NCBI RefSeq assembly: GCF_026341125.1
Contig: NZ_JAPEOR010000001.1
Location: 3,348,001-3,412,000, forward strand
Origin: Streptomyces sp. NBC_01142
GTDB taxonomy: Bacteria > Actinomycetota > Actinomycetes > Streptomycetales > Streptomycetaceae
Direction of reading: 5' to 3'
Length of the DNA: 64,000 bases
Within the stretch, counting starts at the first letter, position 1. The number at the start of each line of letters is the position of its first letter. Made by a program: the position numbers and the translations under genes. Below are positions 25,792-35,216 of this stretch, piece by piece. The notes beneath the pieces are model-generated. The model ran no database searches, had not been told where the DNA came from, and saw only the letters and a list, made by a program, of their open reading frames with translations.

Positions 25792-26355
25792 TCAGCGAGA
25801 CCCACCCGTCGTAGAGCGGCGGTCCTGCGGGATACGCTCGAGCAGCCCACGGAGATCGTCGGCATGTTCTTCCTCCTGCGCGAGCAGGTCCTCGAACACC
25901 CGGCGCGTAGTGGGGTCGTCCTTGCCGAGCCACTGGATGATCTCGGTGTACGACGTGATGGCCACCCGCTCGGCCACCAGGTCCTCCTTGATCATGTCGA
26001 TCAGGTCGGAACTCGCGTCGTACTCCGCATGGGCCCGCGTGGTCAGCGTGTCCGGATCGAAGTCCGGCGCGCCGCCCAGCTGCACGATCCGCTGAGCCAG
26101 CTTGTCGGCGTGCTCCTGTTCCTGCTGCGCATGCTCGAGGAACTCCGCGGCCACAGGCTCGGAGTAGAGCCCGGACGCCGTGTAGTAGTGCCTCTTGTAG
26201 CGCAGGGTGCAGACGATCTCGGTGGCCAGGGCTTCGTTGAGCACTTGGAGCACCCGCTCAAGATCGGCGCCGTACGCGTCCGTCACCGGCCCCTTCCCCA
26301 TCTCCTTGCGGGCACGGTCGCGAATCTGCTCGATGTCGGTGAGGAAGTCGGCCAC
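25792..26355 (-). CDS. Ferritin-like (bacterioferritin/Dps-type) protein
   Basis: 187 residues from GTG 26355 (VADFLTDIEQIRD); ATG 26382 is an alternative. Four-helix-bundle iron ligands are visible: an ALATEIVCTLRYKRHY helix, EFLEHAQQEQEHADKLAQRI with the ExxH pair, DLVAERVAITSYTEII, and a last helix EDLLAQEEEHADDLRGLL again with ExxH. This is the di-iron site of bacterioferritin-like proteins, which oxidise and store iron. The upstream GGGTACCC palindrome at 26401-26408 could belong to a stress promoter but lacks a matched -35. Confidence 0.88.
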   Translation of the reverse strand: MADFLTDIEQIRDRARKEMGKGPVTDAYGADLERVLQVLNEALATEIVCTLRYKRHYYTASGLYSEPVAAEFLEHAQQEQEHADKLAQRIVQLGGAPDFDPDTLTTRAHAEYDASSDLIDMIKEDLVAERVAITSYTEIIQWLGKDDPTTRRVFEDLLAQEEEHADDLRGLLERIPQDRRSTTGGSR

Positions 26356-26552
26356 GGTGCAGAACACCCTTTCCTGTCGCATGGGGCGCGGACAAGCTAC
26401 GGGTACCCGCCGTGTGCCCTCGCCCATCGGAGTCCGTCAGGGTTCAGCCGCTCGGCACAGGCCTGAACCTTGCCCGATGGGGGAGGTGTGGGTTGCGGAC
26501 AGCACACTGAATGGGTGCAGCGGACATCCGCACGGCGAGAAGGAGACCGGTC

Positions 26553-27602
26553 ATGAGCCGCCCCACGGACAGTGACGGCAGCACGGGCGACGGTACAGAG
26601 GGCAACGCCGGGTACGGAAAGAAGCCGTTCAAGCGGTCCACCAGCCACTTCGCCGACCGCATCACCGCCGACGGCAGGGACGGCTGGCCGGTCGAGGCAG
26701 GGCGCTACCGCCTGGTCGTCAGCCGCGCCTGCCCATGGGCGAGCCGCGCCCTCGTGTCGCGACGTCTCCTCGGCCTTGAGGGCGCGCTGTCGCTCGCCGT
26801 CACCGACCCGATTCAGGACGATCGCAGCTGGCGCTTCACCCTGGACGCGGACGACCGTGACCCGGTGCTCGGCATCCGCTACCTGAGCGAGGCGTACGAC
26901 GCGCGGGAGAAGAAGTACCCGGGCGGCGTCAGTGTGCCCGCGATCGTGGACGTGCCGACCGGACAACTGGTCACCAACGACTACCAGCAGATCACCCTGG
27001 ACTTCGCGACCGAGTGGACGGCACTGCACCGCCCCGGCGCACCCGACCTCTACCCCGAACGGCTGCGCGACGAAATCGACGAGGTCATGGAAGGCGTCTA
27101 CCGGAACGTCAACAACGGTGTGTACCGCGCCGGTTTCGCGGCGGAGCAGAGTGAGTACGAAGAGGCGTACCGCGACGTTTTCCGCCAGCTGGACCTGGTC
27201 GGCGAGCGGCTTTCCAGCCGTCGCTATCTGGTGGGCGACACCATAACGGAGGCGGACATCCGGCTGTTCACCACACTGGTGCGCTTCGACGCCGTTTACC
27301 ACGGCCACTTCAAGTGCAACCGCTCGAAGCTGGCCGAGGACCCGGTCCTGTGGGCGTACGCCAGGGACCTCTTCCAGACTCCCGGCTTCGGCGACACCGT
27401 CGACTTCGACCACATCAAGCGGCACTACTACCGGGTGCACGAGGGCATCAACCCGACCGGGATCGTGCCCCTCGGCCCCGACCTGACGCAGTGGATGACC
27501 CCACACCACCGTGAGGAGCTGGGCGGACGGCCCTTCGGCGACGGCACACCGCCGGACCCGGTGCCCCGGGGAGAAGAGATCTCTGCGGAAGGCCGCCACT
27601 GA
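26553..27602 (+). CDS. Glutathionyl-hydroquinone reductase-like (Xi-class GST) protein
   Basis: 349 residues with AAGGAGA upstream of ATG 26553. It shows the ECM4/YqjG pattern: N-terminal RYRLVVSRACPWASRALVSRR with the catalytic Cys of CPWA, the SVPAIVDVPTGQLVTNDYQQI thioredoxin-fold edge, and the helical C-domain (EADIRLFTTLVRFDAVYHGHFKCN). Known members reduce glutathionyl-hydroquinones. Actinobacteria usually lack glutathione and use mycothiol, so the physiological thiol is uncertain. Confidence 0.85.
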   Translation: MSRPTDSDGSTGDGTEGNAGYGKKPFKRSTSHFADRITADGRDGWPVEAGRYRLVVSRACPWASRALVSRRLLGLEGALSLAVTDPIQDDRSWRFTLDADDRDPVLGIRYLSEAYDAREKKYPGGVSVPAIVDVPTGQLVTNDYQQITLDFATEWTALHRPGAPDLYPERLRDEIDEVMEGVYRNVNNGVYRAGFAAEQSEYEEAYRDVFRQLDLVGERLSSRRYLVGDTITEADIRLFTTLVRFDAVYHGHFKCNRSKLAEDPVLWAYARDLFQTPGFGDTVDFDHIKRHYYRVHEGINPTGIVPLGPDLTQWMTPHHREELGGRPFGDGTPPDPVPRGEEISAEGRH

Positions 27603-27702
27603 GAGGCCGTCATCGCGCCTCCCGCCTCCCCTGCGGCGGCCTCGTCCGCCACTTCGGATCTCTCGAGGACGTCGGGCAGCGCGGCGGCTTCCCGAAGGGG
27701 GC

Positions 27703-29049
27703 TCAGCCCCAGCCCTGGGAGTAATGCCTGCGGAAGCTTCTGCGGTCCTGCGCCGACCGGATCCATCGGGTGGCCACCAGCCCGAGAAGACTCACCACAA
27801 TGACCGTCAGACCGGGTGTAAGGGTCCGGAGGTTGGCGATTTCGGCAAGTGTCGTCGGAACGTCTGCTGCTCCCGGCGCGACCGCCCCGCCGTCACCCGG
27901 TGGCGCGCCTGCTGCCGGGTCTGTGCCGATACCGCCCCCGGAAGCCGTGCTGCCGCCGATCACGCTCACGCCGAGGGCTGCCAACGCCGTGGTCACCGGC
28001 TGGAAGTACGTGGTCCCACCACTGGCGCAGTCGCCGTTGCCGCCCGAGGTCACGCCGAGCGCCAGCCCCTGGGCGAACAGCGGGCCCCCGCTGTCCCCGG
28101 GCTCGGCGCAGACTGTCGTCTCGATCAGACCGGTGACCGTGCCCTCGGGGTAATTCACCGTCGCGTTCAACCCGGTCACCCGGCCGGACCGCATTCCCGT
28201 CGTGCTGCCGCTGCGGAAGACCTCCTGACCGACGAAGGGATCGGCGGCCCCGGTGATCCCTATTGCCTGGCCGCCACCGATGCCCACGACGCCACTCGCA
28301 CCGGAAGCGCCGCCGTCTTCGTACCGGACGAGGGCGAAATCGCTACCGGGGAATGTGCCGGCCGTTGTGGTCCCGACCCGTTTGCCGACCCCCGAGTCCC
28401 GGAACCATGTGGTGCCCGTCGGACCGCAGTGTCCGGCCGTCAGGATGAAGTTGTTCCGGCCGTCGGTCACATTGAATCCGGCGGAGCAGCGCTCGTTGCC
28501 GCCGAAGATCGGGTCGGCGCCGTTGACCCTGGTGGTGAACGAGCCCCTGGTCCGTTGCATGTCCACGAAGCCGCCGATCTCTTCGGCGAGGCCGGACATG
28601 CGTGACCAGTCCGCGGCGGAGACGGTGCTGTCGGCCTGCACCACGACCTTGTTGGAGGCGTAGTCCACCGCCCACGCGGTGCCGGGCACCCGGGGCGCCG
28701 CGCGCAGCGCATCGGTGGCCGAGCGGAGCCGGCTCATGCTGTGGCGGACGACTTCGGCGCGTGCGCCTGCCCGTCCGACCTCGGCCGCAGCGTCTGCATC
28801 GGTCACCGCGACGACCGGGCGCCCGTCGGAGCCCATCCAGGTACCCGCGGTACGAGATGTGCCGAGCCGTGCGACCAGAGTCGTACCCAGGTCGGCGCGC
28901 GCGGCGGTGCCTCCGTCCCCTTGCCCTGCGGATTGCCCTGCGGCCGGTTCGTTCGCCATCGCGTTCGTCATCATCAGCCCGCCGCAGAGCAGTCCGCCGA
29001 CGGCCGCCAGCCTCGCGATCCGCTGCAGGCTGCGTCGTGCGTGCTTCAT
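27703..29049 (-). CDS. Streptogrisin-like serine protease with C-terminal membrane anchor
   Basis: 448 residues: signal peptide (IARLAAVGGLLCGGLMMTNA), a pro-region (~45-180) like that of alpha-lytic protease, then an S1 chymotrypsin-fold domain with His in LTAGHCG, Asp in SDFALVRY and Ser in GDSGGPLF. A Gly/Ala/Pro linker follows, then one membrane helix (VIVVSLLGLVATRWI) and a basic tail near the C-terminus. Streptogrisins are normally freely secreted, so the anchor suggests a surface-bound protease. Confidence 0.88.
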   Translation of the reverse strand: MKHARRSLQRIARLAAVGGLLCGGLMMTNAMANEPAAGQSAGQGDGGTAARADLGTTLVARLGTSRTAGTWMGSDGRPVVAVTDADAAAEVGRAGARAEVVRHSMSRLRSATDALRAAPRVPGTAWAVDYASNKVVVQADSTVSAADWSRMSGLAEEIGGFVDMQRTRGSFTTRVNGADPIFGGNERCSAGFNVTDGRNNFILTAGHCGPTGTTWFRDSGVGKRVGTTTAGTFPGSDFALVRYEDGGASGASGVVGIGGGQAIGITGAADPFVGQEVFRSGSTTGMRSGRVTGLNATVNYPEGTVTGLIETTVCAEPGDSGGPLFAQGLALGVTSGGNGDCASGGTTYFQPVTTALAALGVSVIGGSTASGGGIGTDPAAGAPPGDGGAVAPGAADVPTTLAEIANLRTLTPGLTVIVVSLLGLVATRWIRSAQDRRSFRRHYSQGWG

Positions 29050-29491
29050 CCGTCGCCCCCAAAGCCGTTCCGGCACGGCGTCACCAGCGCCGGGGTCCGC
29101 GGAAGGCGGAGCCCTCCTTCCATTACGTGCCGCCCCGCCGTCCTGTTCACCTCCACACCGCCCAAGCCGTCCAGAGCCCTCCATGCCGGCCTCATGCCGC
29201 TCTCACGCCGGGGGGATGCGTACGGTGATGATCACAAGCCGTCGGGTACGGTGGCCAGGCCATTGACTCCAGAGGGCGGAGGCCGGCAGCGTCGCCAGCC
29301 TTCACAGCAACGAGGCATTTCGTGCCTACCCATGAGGGAAGCACCCCTGCCGATCGACATCGGCCGATGCGGTGCCCGGACCAACAATCTCATCGACACC
29401 TTCCACGAGGCAGCCGGATACCCCTCACGGCGCCGGTGACGACATCACCGGCCCTGGGGCCATCCCGCCAGCGAGACGACAAGGGAGTTTG
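29050..29491. other. Divergent promoter region, protease / pyruvate carboxylase
   Basis: 442 bases without a supported gene. A short 35-codon frame from ATG 29331 exists but has no ribosome site. The pyc ribosome site AAGGGAG lies just before 29492. No hairpin of note was seen. Confidence 0.5.
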
Positions 29492-32400
29492 ATGTTCGGC
29501 AAGGTACTGGTCGCCAACCGTGGCGAGATCGCGATCCGCGCATTCCGCGCAGCATTCGAGCTGGGCATTTCCACGGTGGCGGTGTTCCCTTACGAGGACC
29601 GCAACTCATTGCACCGTGCCAAGGCGGATGAGGCGTACCTGATCGGTGAACCCGGCCATCCCGTGCGGGCGTACCTGTCGGTCGATGAGGTGATCAAGGC
29701 CGCGCGCAGGGCCGGCGCGGACGCGATCTACCCCGGCTACGGGTTCCTGTCGGAGAACCCGGACCTGGCCGCGGCCTGCGCGGAGGCGGGGATCACCTTC
29801 GTCGGACCCCCCTCCTCGGTACTGCATCTGACGGGGAACAAGTCCCGTGCGGTCGCGGCGGCGCGGGAGGCCGGCGTCCCGGTACTCACCTCGTCGGAGC
29901 CGTCCACGGACGTGGAGGCGCTGCTCGCCGCGGCCGAGAGCATGCAGTTCCCGCTCTTCGTGAAAGCCGTAGCCGGTGGTGGCGGGCGGGGCATGCGCCG
30001 CGTGGCCGAACCCCGTGAGCTGCACGAGGCAATCGACGCGGCGATGCGCGAGGCGCAGTCCGCGTTCGGTGACGCGACGGTCTTCCTCGAGCAGGCCGTG
30101 GTGAACCCGCGCCACATCGAAGTGCAGATTCTGGCCGACGCCGACGGCAACGTCGTGCATCTGTACGAGCGGGACTGCTCGGTGCAGCGGCGCCACCAGA
30201 AAGTCGTCGAGATCGCGCCCGCACCGAACCTGGATCCGGAACTGCGCGAGCGGATCTGCGCAGACGCCGTCGCCTTCGCGCGCCACATCGGCTACGTGAA
30301 CGCGGGCACCGTGGAGTTCCTCGTCGACGAGCGAGGCAACCACGTCTTCATCGAGATGAACCCCCGCATCCAGGTCGAGCACACCGTGACCGAGCAGGTC
30401 ACCGGCCGGGACCTGGTGATCGCCCAGATGCGCATCGCCGCCGGCATGACCCTTCCCGAACTGCACCTGACACAGGACGACATCGTCCTGTCCGGCTCCG
30501 CCCTGCAGTGCCGCATCACCACCGAGGACCCCGCCAACGGCTTCCGCCCCGACGTGGGCACCATCTCCGCCTACCGCTCACCGGGCGGGCCCGGAGTCCG
30601 GCTCGACGGCGGCACGGTGCACACCGGCGCCGAGGTGTCGGCACACTTCGACTCGATGCTCGTCAAACTCACCTGCCACGGGCACGACTTCGCCAACGCC
30701 GCCCGTCGTGCGCGCCGGGCGATCGCCGAGTTCCGCATCCGCGGGGTGGCCACCAACCTGCCCTTCCTCGGTGCGGTGCTGGACCACCCGGAATTCAACG
30801 CCGGCCGCATCACGACCAGCTTCATCGACGAGCATCCGCAGCTGATCCGGGCCCGTCCCTCGGCCGACCGCGGCAGCCGCATGCTCAGCTATCTCGCCGA
30901 GACGACCGTCAACCGGCCCCACGGGCACCGGCCGCAGGTCATCGACCCCAGCGACAAACTGCCGCCCATCCCCGTCGGTACATCGGCGCCCGACGGTTCC
31001 CGGCAGCGCCTCGCCGCCCTGGGGCCGGACGCCTTCGCGGCCGAACTCCGCCGCCAGTCGGCTGTCGCCGTCACGGACACCACCTTCCGTGACGCTCACC
31101 AGTCCCTGCTCGCGACCCGTGTGCGAACCCGGGACCTGGTGGCCGTTGCCCCGCACGTCGCGCACACGGTGCCGCAGCTGCTGAGCCTGGAGTGCTGGGG
31201 CGGCGCGACCTACGACGTGGCGCTGCGGTTCCTTGCGGAGGACCCCTGGGATCGACTCGCGGCGGTACGCGAGGCGGTGCCCAACGTCTGCACACAGATG
31301 CTGCTGCGTGGGCGCAACACCGTTGGCTACACCCCCTATCCGACAGAAGTGACGGAAGCGTTCGTCGCCGAGGCCGCAGCCACCGGAATGGACATTTTCC
31401 GGATTTTCGACGCTCTCAACGACATCTCACAGATGCGCCCGGCGATCGATGCGGTACGCGCCACCGGCACGTCCCTGGCCGAGGTCGCCCTCTGCTACAC
31501 CGCGGACCTGTCGAACCCCGCCGAGAAGCTCTACACGCTGGACTACTACCTGCGTCTGGCCGAGCAGATCGTCGAGGCCGGCGCCCATGTGCTGGCGATC
31601 AAGGACATGGCCGGGCTGCTGCGCCCGCCGGCCGCCCGCACTCTGGTGACGGCGCTGCGCGAGCGGTTCGACCTTCCGGTGCACCTGCACACCCACGACA
31701 CGGCGGGCGGGCAGCTCGCGACACTGATCGCCGCGATCGACGCGGGGGTCGACGCGGTCGACGCCGCGGTCGCCTCGATGGCGGGCACCACCAGCCAGCC
31801 GCCGCTGTCGGCACTGGTCGCGGCCACCGACAACACCGAGCGGGCGACCGGACTGTCGCTGCAGGCAGTCGGGGATCTGGAGCCGTACTGGGAGGCGATG
31901 CGCAAGGTCTACGCGCCGTTCGAGTCCGGGCTGGCCTCGCCCACGGGGCGTATCTATCACCATGAAATCCCCGGCGGGCAGTTGTCGAATCTGCGCCAGC
32001 AGGCCATCGCGCTCGGTCTGGGGGACCGCTTCGAGCTGATCGAGGACTGCTACGCGGCGGCGGACCGGATGCTCGGCCGGCTGGTGAAGGTGACACCGTC
32101 GTCGAAGGTGGTGGGAGACCTCGCGCTGCATCTGGTCGGAGCCGGAGTGGAGGCCGCGGACTTCGAGGCCGACCCGGCCAAGTTCGACGTGCCCGACTCG
32201 GTGATCGGCTTCCTGCGCGGTGAGTTGGGCGACCCGCCCGGCGGTTGGCCCGAGCCGTTCCGTACGCGGGCGCTGCACGGCCGTCCGCCGCAGGCGGAAA
32301 CCCCCACGCTGTCGGACGAGGACCGGAGCGGTCTGCGGGACGCCCCCCGGGCGACACTGAACCGGCTGCTGTTCCCCGGCCCGACCAAGGACTTCGACGC

Positions 32401-32869
32401 CCACCGCGAATCCTTCGGCGACACCTCCGTACTGCCCACGCAGGACTTCCTCTACGGCCTGGAACCGGAGACCGAGCACACGGTCACCCTCGAGCCCGGC
32501 GTCACGCTGCTGATCGAGCTGGAAGCCATTTCCGAGCCCGACGAGCGGGGCTACCGTACGGTGCTGGCCACGCTCAACGGGCAGATGCGACCGGTGTCGG
32601 TCCGGGACGAGTCCGTCGCCACCGACGTCAAGGCGGCGGAGAAGGCCGAGCGGGGCAACGAACGCCACGTTGCCGCACCGTTCGCCGGCGTGGTCACACT
32701 GCAGGTCGAGGAGGGCGCCTCGGTGTCCGCGGGCCAGACAGTGGCCACCATCGAGGCGATGAAGATGGAGGCGTCCATCACCGCCCAGTACGCGGGCACC
32801 GTCGGCCGGCTGGCGATCGGCAAGATTCAGCAGGTCGAGGCGGGCGACCTGCTCATCGAGATCGCCTGA
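29492..32869 (+). CDS. pyc: Pyruvate carboxylase
   Basis: 1125 residues, normal family length, AAGGGAG before ATG 29492. Order: biotin carboxylase (FGKVLVANRGEIAIRAFRA, ATP-grasp GGGGRGMR, NPRIQVEHTVTE); carboxyltransferase (VTDTTFRDAHQSLLATR near residue 528; HLHTHDTAGG metal site); linker; and biotinyl domain with the biotinylated Lys1091 in EAMKMEA, 34 residues from the end. It converts pyruvate, bicarbonate and ATP to oxaloacetate in the cytoplasm, refilling the citric acid cycle. A strong hairpin terminator follows at once, so it is monocistronic. Confidence 0.97.
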   Translation: MFGKVLVANRGEIAIRAFRAAFELGISTVAVFPYEDRNSLHRAKADEAYLIGEPGHPVRAYLSVDEVIKAARRAGADAIYPGYGFLSENPDLAAACAEAGITFVGPPSSVLHLTGNKSRAVAAAREAGVPVLTSSEPSTDVEALLAAAESMQFPLFVKAVAGGGGRGMRRVAEPRELHEAIDAAMREAQSAFGDATVFLEQAVVNPRHIEVQILADADGNVVHLYERDCSVQRRHQKVVEIAPAPNLDPELRERICADAVAFARHIGYVNAGTVEFLVDERGNHVFIEMNPRIQVEHTVTEQVTGRDLVIAQMRIAAGMTLPELHLTQDDIVLSGSALQCRITTEDPANGFRPDVGTISAYRSPGGPGVRLDGGTVHTGAEVSAHFDSMLVKLTCHGHDFANAARRARRAIAEFRIRGVATNLPFLGAVLDHPEFNAGRITTSFIDEHPQLIRARPSADRGSRMLSYLAETTVNRPHGHRPQVIDPSDKLPPIPVGTSAPDGSRQRLAALGPDAFAAELRRQSAVAVTDTTFRDAHQSLLATRVRTRDLVAVAPHVAHTVPQLLSLECWGGATYDVALRFLAEDPWDRLAAVREAVPNVCTQMLLRGRNTVGYTPYPTEVTEAFVAEAAATGMDIFRIFDALNDISQMRPAIDAVRATGTSLAEVALCYTADLSNPAEKLYTLDYYLRLAEQIVEAGAHVLAIKDMAGLLRPPAARTLVTALRERFDLPVHLHTHDTAGGQLATLIAAIDAGVDAVDAAVASMAGTTSQPPLSALVAATDNTERATGLSLQAVGDLEPYWEAMRKVYAPFESGLASPTGRIYHHEIPGGQLSNLRQQAIALGLGDRFELIEDCYAAADRMLGRLVKVTPSSKVVGDLALHLVGAGVEAADFEADPAKFDVPDSVIGFLRGELGDPPGGWPEPFRTRALHGRPPQAETPTLSDEDRSGLRDAPRATLNRLLFPGPTKDFDAHRESFGDTSVLPTQDFLYGLEPETEHTVTLEPGVTLLIELEAISEPDERGYRTVLATLNGQMRPVSVRDESVATDVKAAEKAERGNERHVAAPFAGVVTLQVEEGASVSAGQTVATIEAMKMEASITAQYAGTVGRLAIGKIQQVEAGDLLIEIA

Positions 32870-32881
32870 CACCTGTCGCGA

Positions 32882-32918
32882 ACGGGCGGCCCGGAGAGGG
32901 GATCTCCGGGCCGCCCGT
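32882..32918 (+). terminator. Strong pyc terminator hairpin
   Basis: A perfect 16-bp stem (ACGGGCGGCCCGGAGA against TCTCCGGGCCGCCCGT) with loop GGGGA begins 13 bases after the pyc stop. No U-tract follows, normal for high-GC actinomycetes. Confidence 0.9.
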
Positions 32919-33053
32919 CAGACGGGCCGAAACCGGACGTGGCGCCTCTGCTCGCATCAGGGGATCGCTGTGGGTAACCGTTCGAGGTGCGGGGGCCTTG
33001 TGGCGCTGGTTCGCTGAAGGCGCACGATGTTTTCTCTCGTCCAAGGAGCGACG

Positions 33054-33245
33054 ATGAGCGTTGTGGGTGACCCCGGTGGCCGAGCCCAGCAGATGCGGGA
33101 CCAGGCTCAGCAGATGACGGAGGCGGCTGAGCGCACGACTGACCCGGACGAGCGTCAGCGGCTCCAGGAGAAGGCCCGGAAGCTGCGGGACCAGAGCGAG
33201 CAGCAGAGCAGCATGGGCGGCGGAGACATTTACCCCCCTGAGTAG
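33054..33245 (+). CDS. Small DUF6381-type protein
   Basis: 63 residues, ATG with AAGGAGCGACG upstream. The sequence is a single charged helix pair (RAQQMRDQAQQMTEAAERT, DERQRLQEKARKLRDQ) with a conserved-looking end, GGDIYPPE. It matches my memory of the DUF6381 family of Streptomyces. Upstream, GCAT-N14-GGGTAA resembles a sigma-B-type stress promoter. Function unknown. Confidence 0.75.
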   Translation: MSVVGDPGGRAQQMRDQAQQMTEAAERTTDPDERQRLQEKARKLRDQSEQQSSMGGGDIYPPE

Positions 33246-33410
33246 GCGCTTTGTGTACGGCAGAGGTGGGGACCCAGCCGCTTCTGCTCGACACGTTTGG
33301 AACCGTCGTCCACCGGTCACCCGAGCACCATGGGCAGGGCTGCAAAGAAGCGCGCCCGATCGCAGGCGCGGCTGCCTGCCGCGGAGACGGCACGATGTAC
33401 GGAGCCGAGC

Positions 33411-33743
33411 ATGGGTGAAATGGACGCAGTAGAGAGCGAGGCTCTCTGGGATGAGTTTCATCGACTGGTGAACATGACCTCCCAGGAGCTGAGCGCATGG
33501 CTCGAGACCCGAGAGGCGGCCGAGAGTACGGAAGCTCTGCCGCAGGGCGTCGGCGCCGAGGAGGGCAGGCGTGTGCTGTCGATTCTGTTGAAGCGGCGCG
33601 CCGACCTCACCGACGACGACGTACAGGTCATGCACCAGGTCGTGGAAGCGGTCGAGGCGCAGCAGGAGCGGGATGGAGACGCCACGGACACTCAGTGGCG
33701 TCACAGCCTCATGACCCTCGGACACGATCCGCTCAAGCCCTGA
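33411..33743 (+). CDS. DUF3140 family protein
   Basis: 110 residues from ATG 33411 with GGAGCC upstream. The pattern ALWDEFHRLVNMTSQELSAWL, then GRRVLSILLKRRADLTDDDVQVMHQVV, then RHSLMTLGHDPLK is characteristic of DUF3140, a small helical DNA-binding-like family found in actinobacteria and plants. It is followed at 28 bases by an HhH protein gene, likely the same transcript. Confidence 0.8.
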   Translation: MGEMDAVESEALWDEFHRLVNMTSQELSAWLETREAAESTEALPQGVGAEEGRRVLSILLKRRADLTDDDVQVMHQVVEAVEAQQERDGDATDTQWRHSLMTLGHDPLKP

Positions 33744-33770
33744 AGGAAGCGGAACAAAAGAGGCGGGGCC

Positions 33771-34445
33771 ATGGGCGACCGTGACGTGGTGGCAGCACTG
33801 CTGGACTCGCAGGGCCGCAGCTTCGCGCAGGAAGCGGGGATCAGGCTCCGGGACACACCGCAGCCGCTGTACCAACTCCTCGTACTGGCCCGCCTGTTGA
33901 GCAGGAGAATCCGCAGCAGCACCGCGGTGGAAACCGCCCGGGCCCTGAACGGGGCGGGGCTGCGCACCCCGCGACGCATGAGGGAAGCGACCTGGCAGCA
34001 AAGGGTCGACGCCCTGGGGAGGGGCGGTTATCGCCGGTACGACGAGAGTACGGCGACGCAGCTCGGTGACGGAGCACAGCTGGTGATGGACGAGTGGGGC
34101 GGAGATCTGCGTCGCCTCCGGGCCGAGGCGGCCGGTGATGTCGCGTCCCTGCGCCGGCTGCTCCAGAAGGTTCCGGGTATCGGCCCTACGGGCGCGGACA
34201 TCTTTCTCCGCGAGGTGCAGGACCTCTGGTCCGAGGCAGCGCCCTATCTGGATGAAAAGGCATTGCAGGGCGCGCGGAGTCTGGGGCTGCCGGACAAGCC
34301 GTCGAGACTGGCGCGGTACGCCGGAGAATCAGGGGCGGCTGTATTCGCCGCTGCCCTGGTCCGTGCGGCCCTGGACAAGAAGGTTGCCGACGCCTGTCTG
34401 CGACGGGCGGAGACGGAGCACACTCCCGAAGGCAGAACGGAGTGA
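33771..34445 (+). CDS. Helix-hairpin-helix (endonuclease III-like) protein
   Basis: 224 residues. The middle carries a helix-hairpin-helix motif LLQKVPGIGPTGADIFLREVQ split around GIGPTG (residues ~130-150), as in the EndoIII/HhH-GPD superfamily. Thr replaces the catalytic Lys expected in the hairpin of bifunctional glycosylases, and no 4Fe-4S cysteines are present. It is therefore a DNA-binding or monofunctional relative. It probably forms an operon with the DUF3140 gene, which hints at DNA maintenance. Confidence 0.7.
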   Translation: MGDRDVVAALLDSQGRSFAQEAGIRLRDTPQPLYQLLVLARLLSRRIRSSTAVETARALNGAGLRTPRRMREATWQQRVDALGRGGYRRYDESTATQLGDGAQLVMDEWGGDLRRLRAEAAGDVASLRRLLQKVPGIGPTGADIFLREVQDLWSEAAPYLDEKALQGARSLGLPDKPSRLARYAGESGAAVFAAALVRAALDKKVADACLRRAETEHTPEGRTE

Positions 34446-34481
34446 GGGTCGAGCCGGGTGTGTGAGGGTCGAGCCGGGTGT
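34442..34481. repeat. 20-bp perfect tandem duplication over the HhH gene stop
   Basis: GTGAGGGTCGAGCCGGGTGT occurs twice back to back, starting at the stop codon region of the HhH gene. About 100 bases on, a 16-base near-copy pair (TGTGTGGTGACCGC) is also tandem. These look like recent local slippage. Confidence 0.75.
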
Positions 34482-34650
34482 GTACGGAACAGCAGGCAAT
34501 GCGCGCTCGATCTCCGACGCGCGTGCCCTGCTGCGGTGACAGCAAAGGGTGTCAAGGGCTGTGTGGTGACCGCGGTGTGTGGTGACCGCAAGGGGGCTGG
34601 ACCTGACGCGGCGGGTGTCCGCCTCAGTCCCAGCCCTGAGTGGTTCCGGC

Positions 34651-34824
34651 TTACCGTCCTGACTTCTTCGCCCGGTCGGCAGTCTCTTCCGCGACTTCCT
34701 GTGCCTTGCCGGTGATCTGCTCGCCGCGGCCCGCCGCCTGCATGCCAGGGTCGTCCTTGGCCTTGCCGCTGGCTTCCTTCATCTTGCCCTTGACCTGCTT
34801 TGCCTTCGCCTTTGCCTTACTCAT
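34651..34824 (-). CDS. CsbD-like stress protein
   Basis: 57 residues from ATG 34824. Composition and pattern (AKQVKGKMKEASGKAKDDPG, GEQITGKAQEVAE) are those of the CsbD family: small, Lys/Ala/Glu-rich, largely unfolded, produced in the general stress response. The upstream frame could extend 13 residues, but the family begins near MSKAKAK. Confidence 0.88.
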   Translation of the reverse strand: MSKAKAKAKQVKGKMKEASGKAKDDPGMQAAGRGEQITGKAQEVAEETADRAKKSGR

Positions 34825-35216
34825 GACGGTTTTCTCTTTCGCATGGGAAATGGATCGACCCACCTGCGCCCATCACTCCGAGTGCGCATGTGCGTGCTTA
34901 TGGGTTCTGTTCGACACACCGCCACCGGCTTGGCCGTGCCACAGGCGATGCGTTGCCGCCGTCTCGAACAGCGGGTGCCCGCATTGCCGCGGAATATCCC
35001 AAACCTCCCGACCGGATGGGAGAATGAGGGAGTCGGTCGTTCTGCAAATCGGCCTCATCGCGGGAAAGGTCGCGATCGGGTGGTCCGGATACGCCCGTCC
35101 ATCGAAGCGGTGGGCATCCAAAGGGATGGGCATCGCGAAGCGCCGACGTGGGTCCGGCCGGTGTTACAGGTGTGGGATCGGGTACGTGCACAGTTCCCAG
35201 GATCTAGGAGGGTGAT
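34825..35216. other. Divergent region between csbD-like and DUF2795 genes
   Basis: 392 bases. No gene is supported. Its right end holds the sigma-B-like promoter listed at 35161-35185. The left end serves the CsbD-like gene. Confidence 0.5.
35161..35185 (+). promoter_or_regulatory. Sigma-B-like promoter for the DUF2795 gene
   Basis: GTGT (35161-35164) and GGGTAC (35180-35185) are 15 bases apart, fitting the Streptomyces general-stress consensus GNNT-N14-16-GGGTAY. The predicted start site lies about 25 bases before the ATG, leaving room for the AGGAGG ribosome site. Confidence 0.55.

Noticed and set aside
31427..32872. A 481-codon minus-strand frame
   Set aside because: Antisense to the carboxyltransferase half of pyruvate carboxylase.
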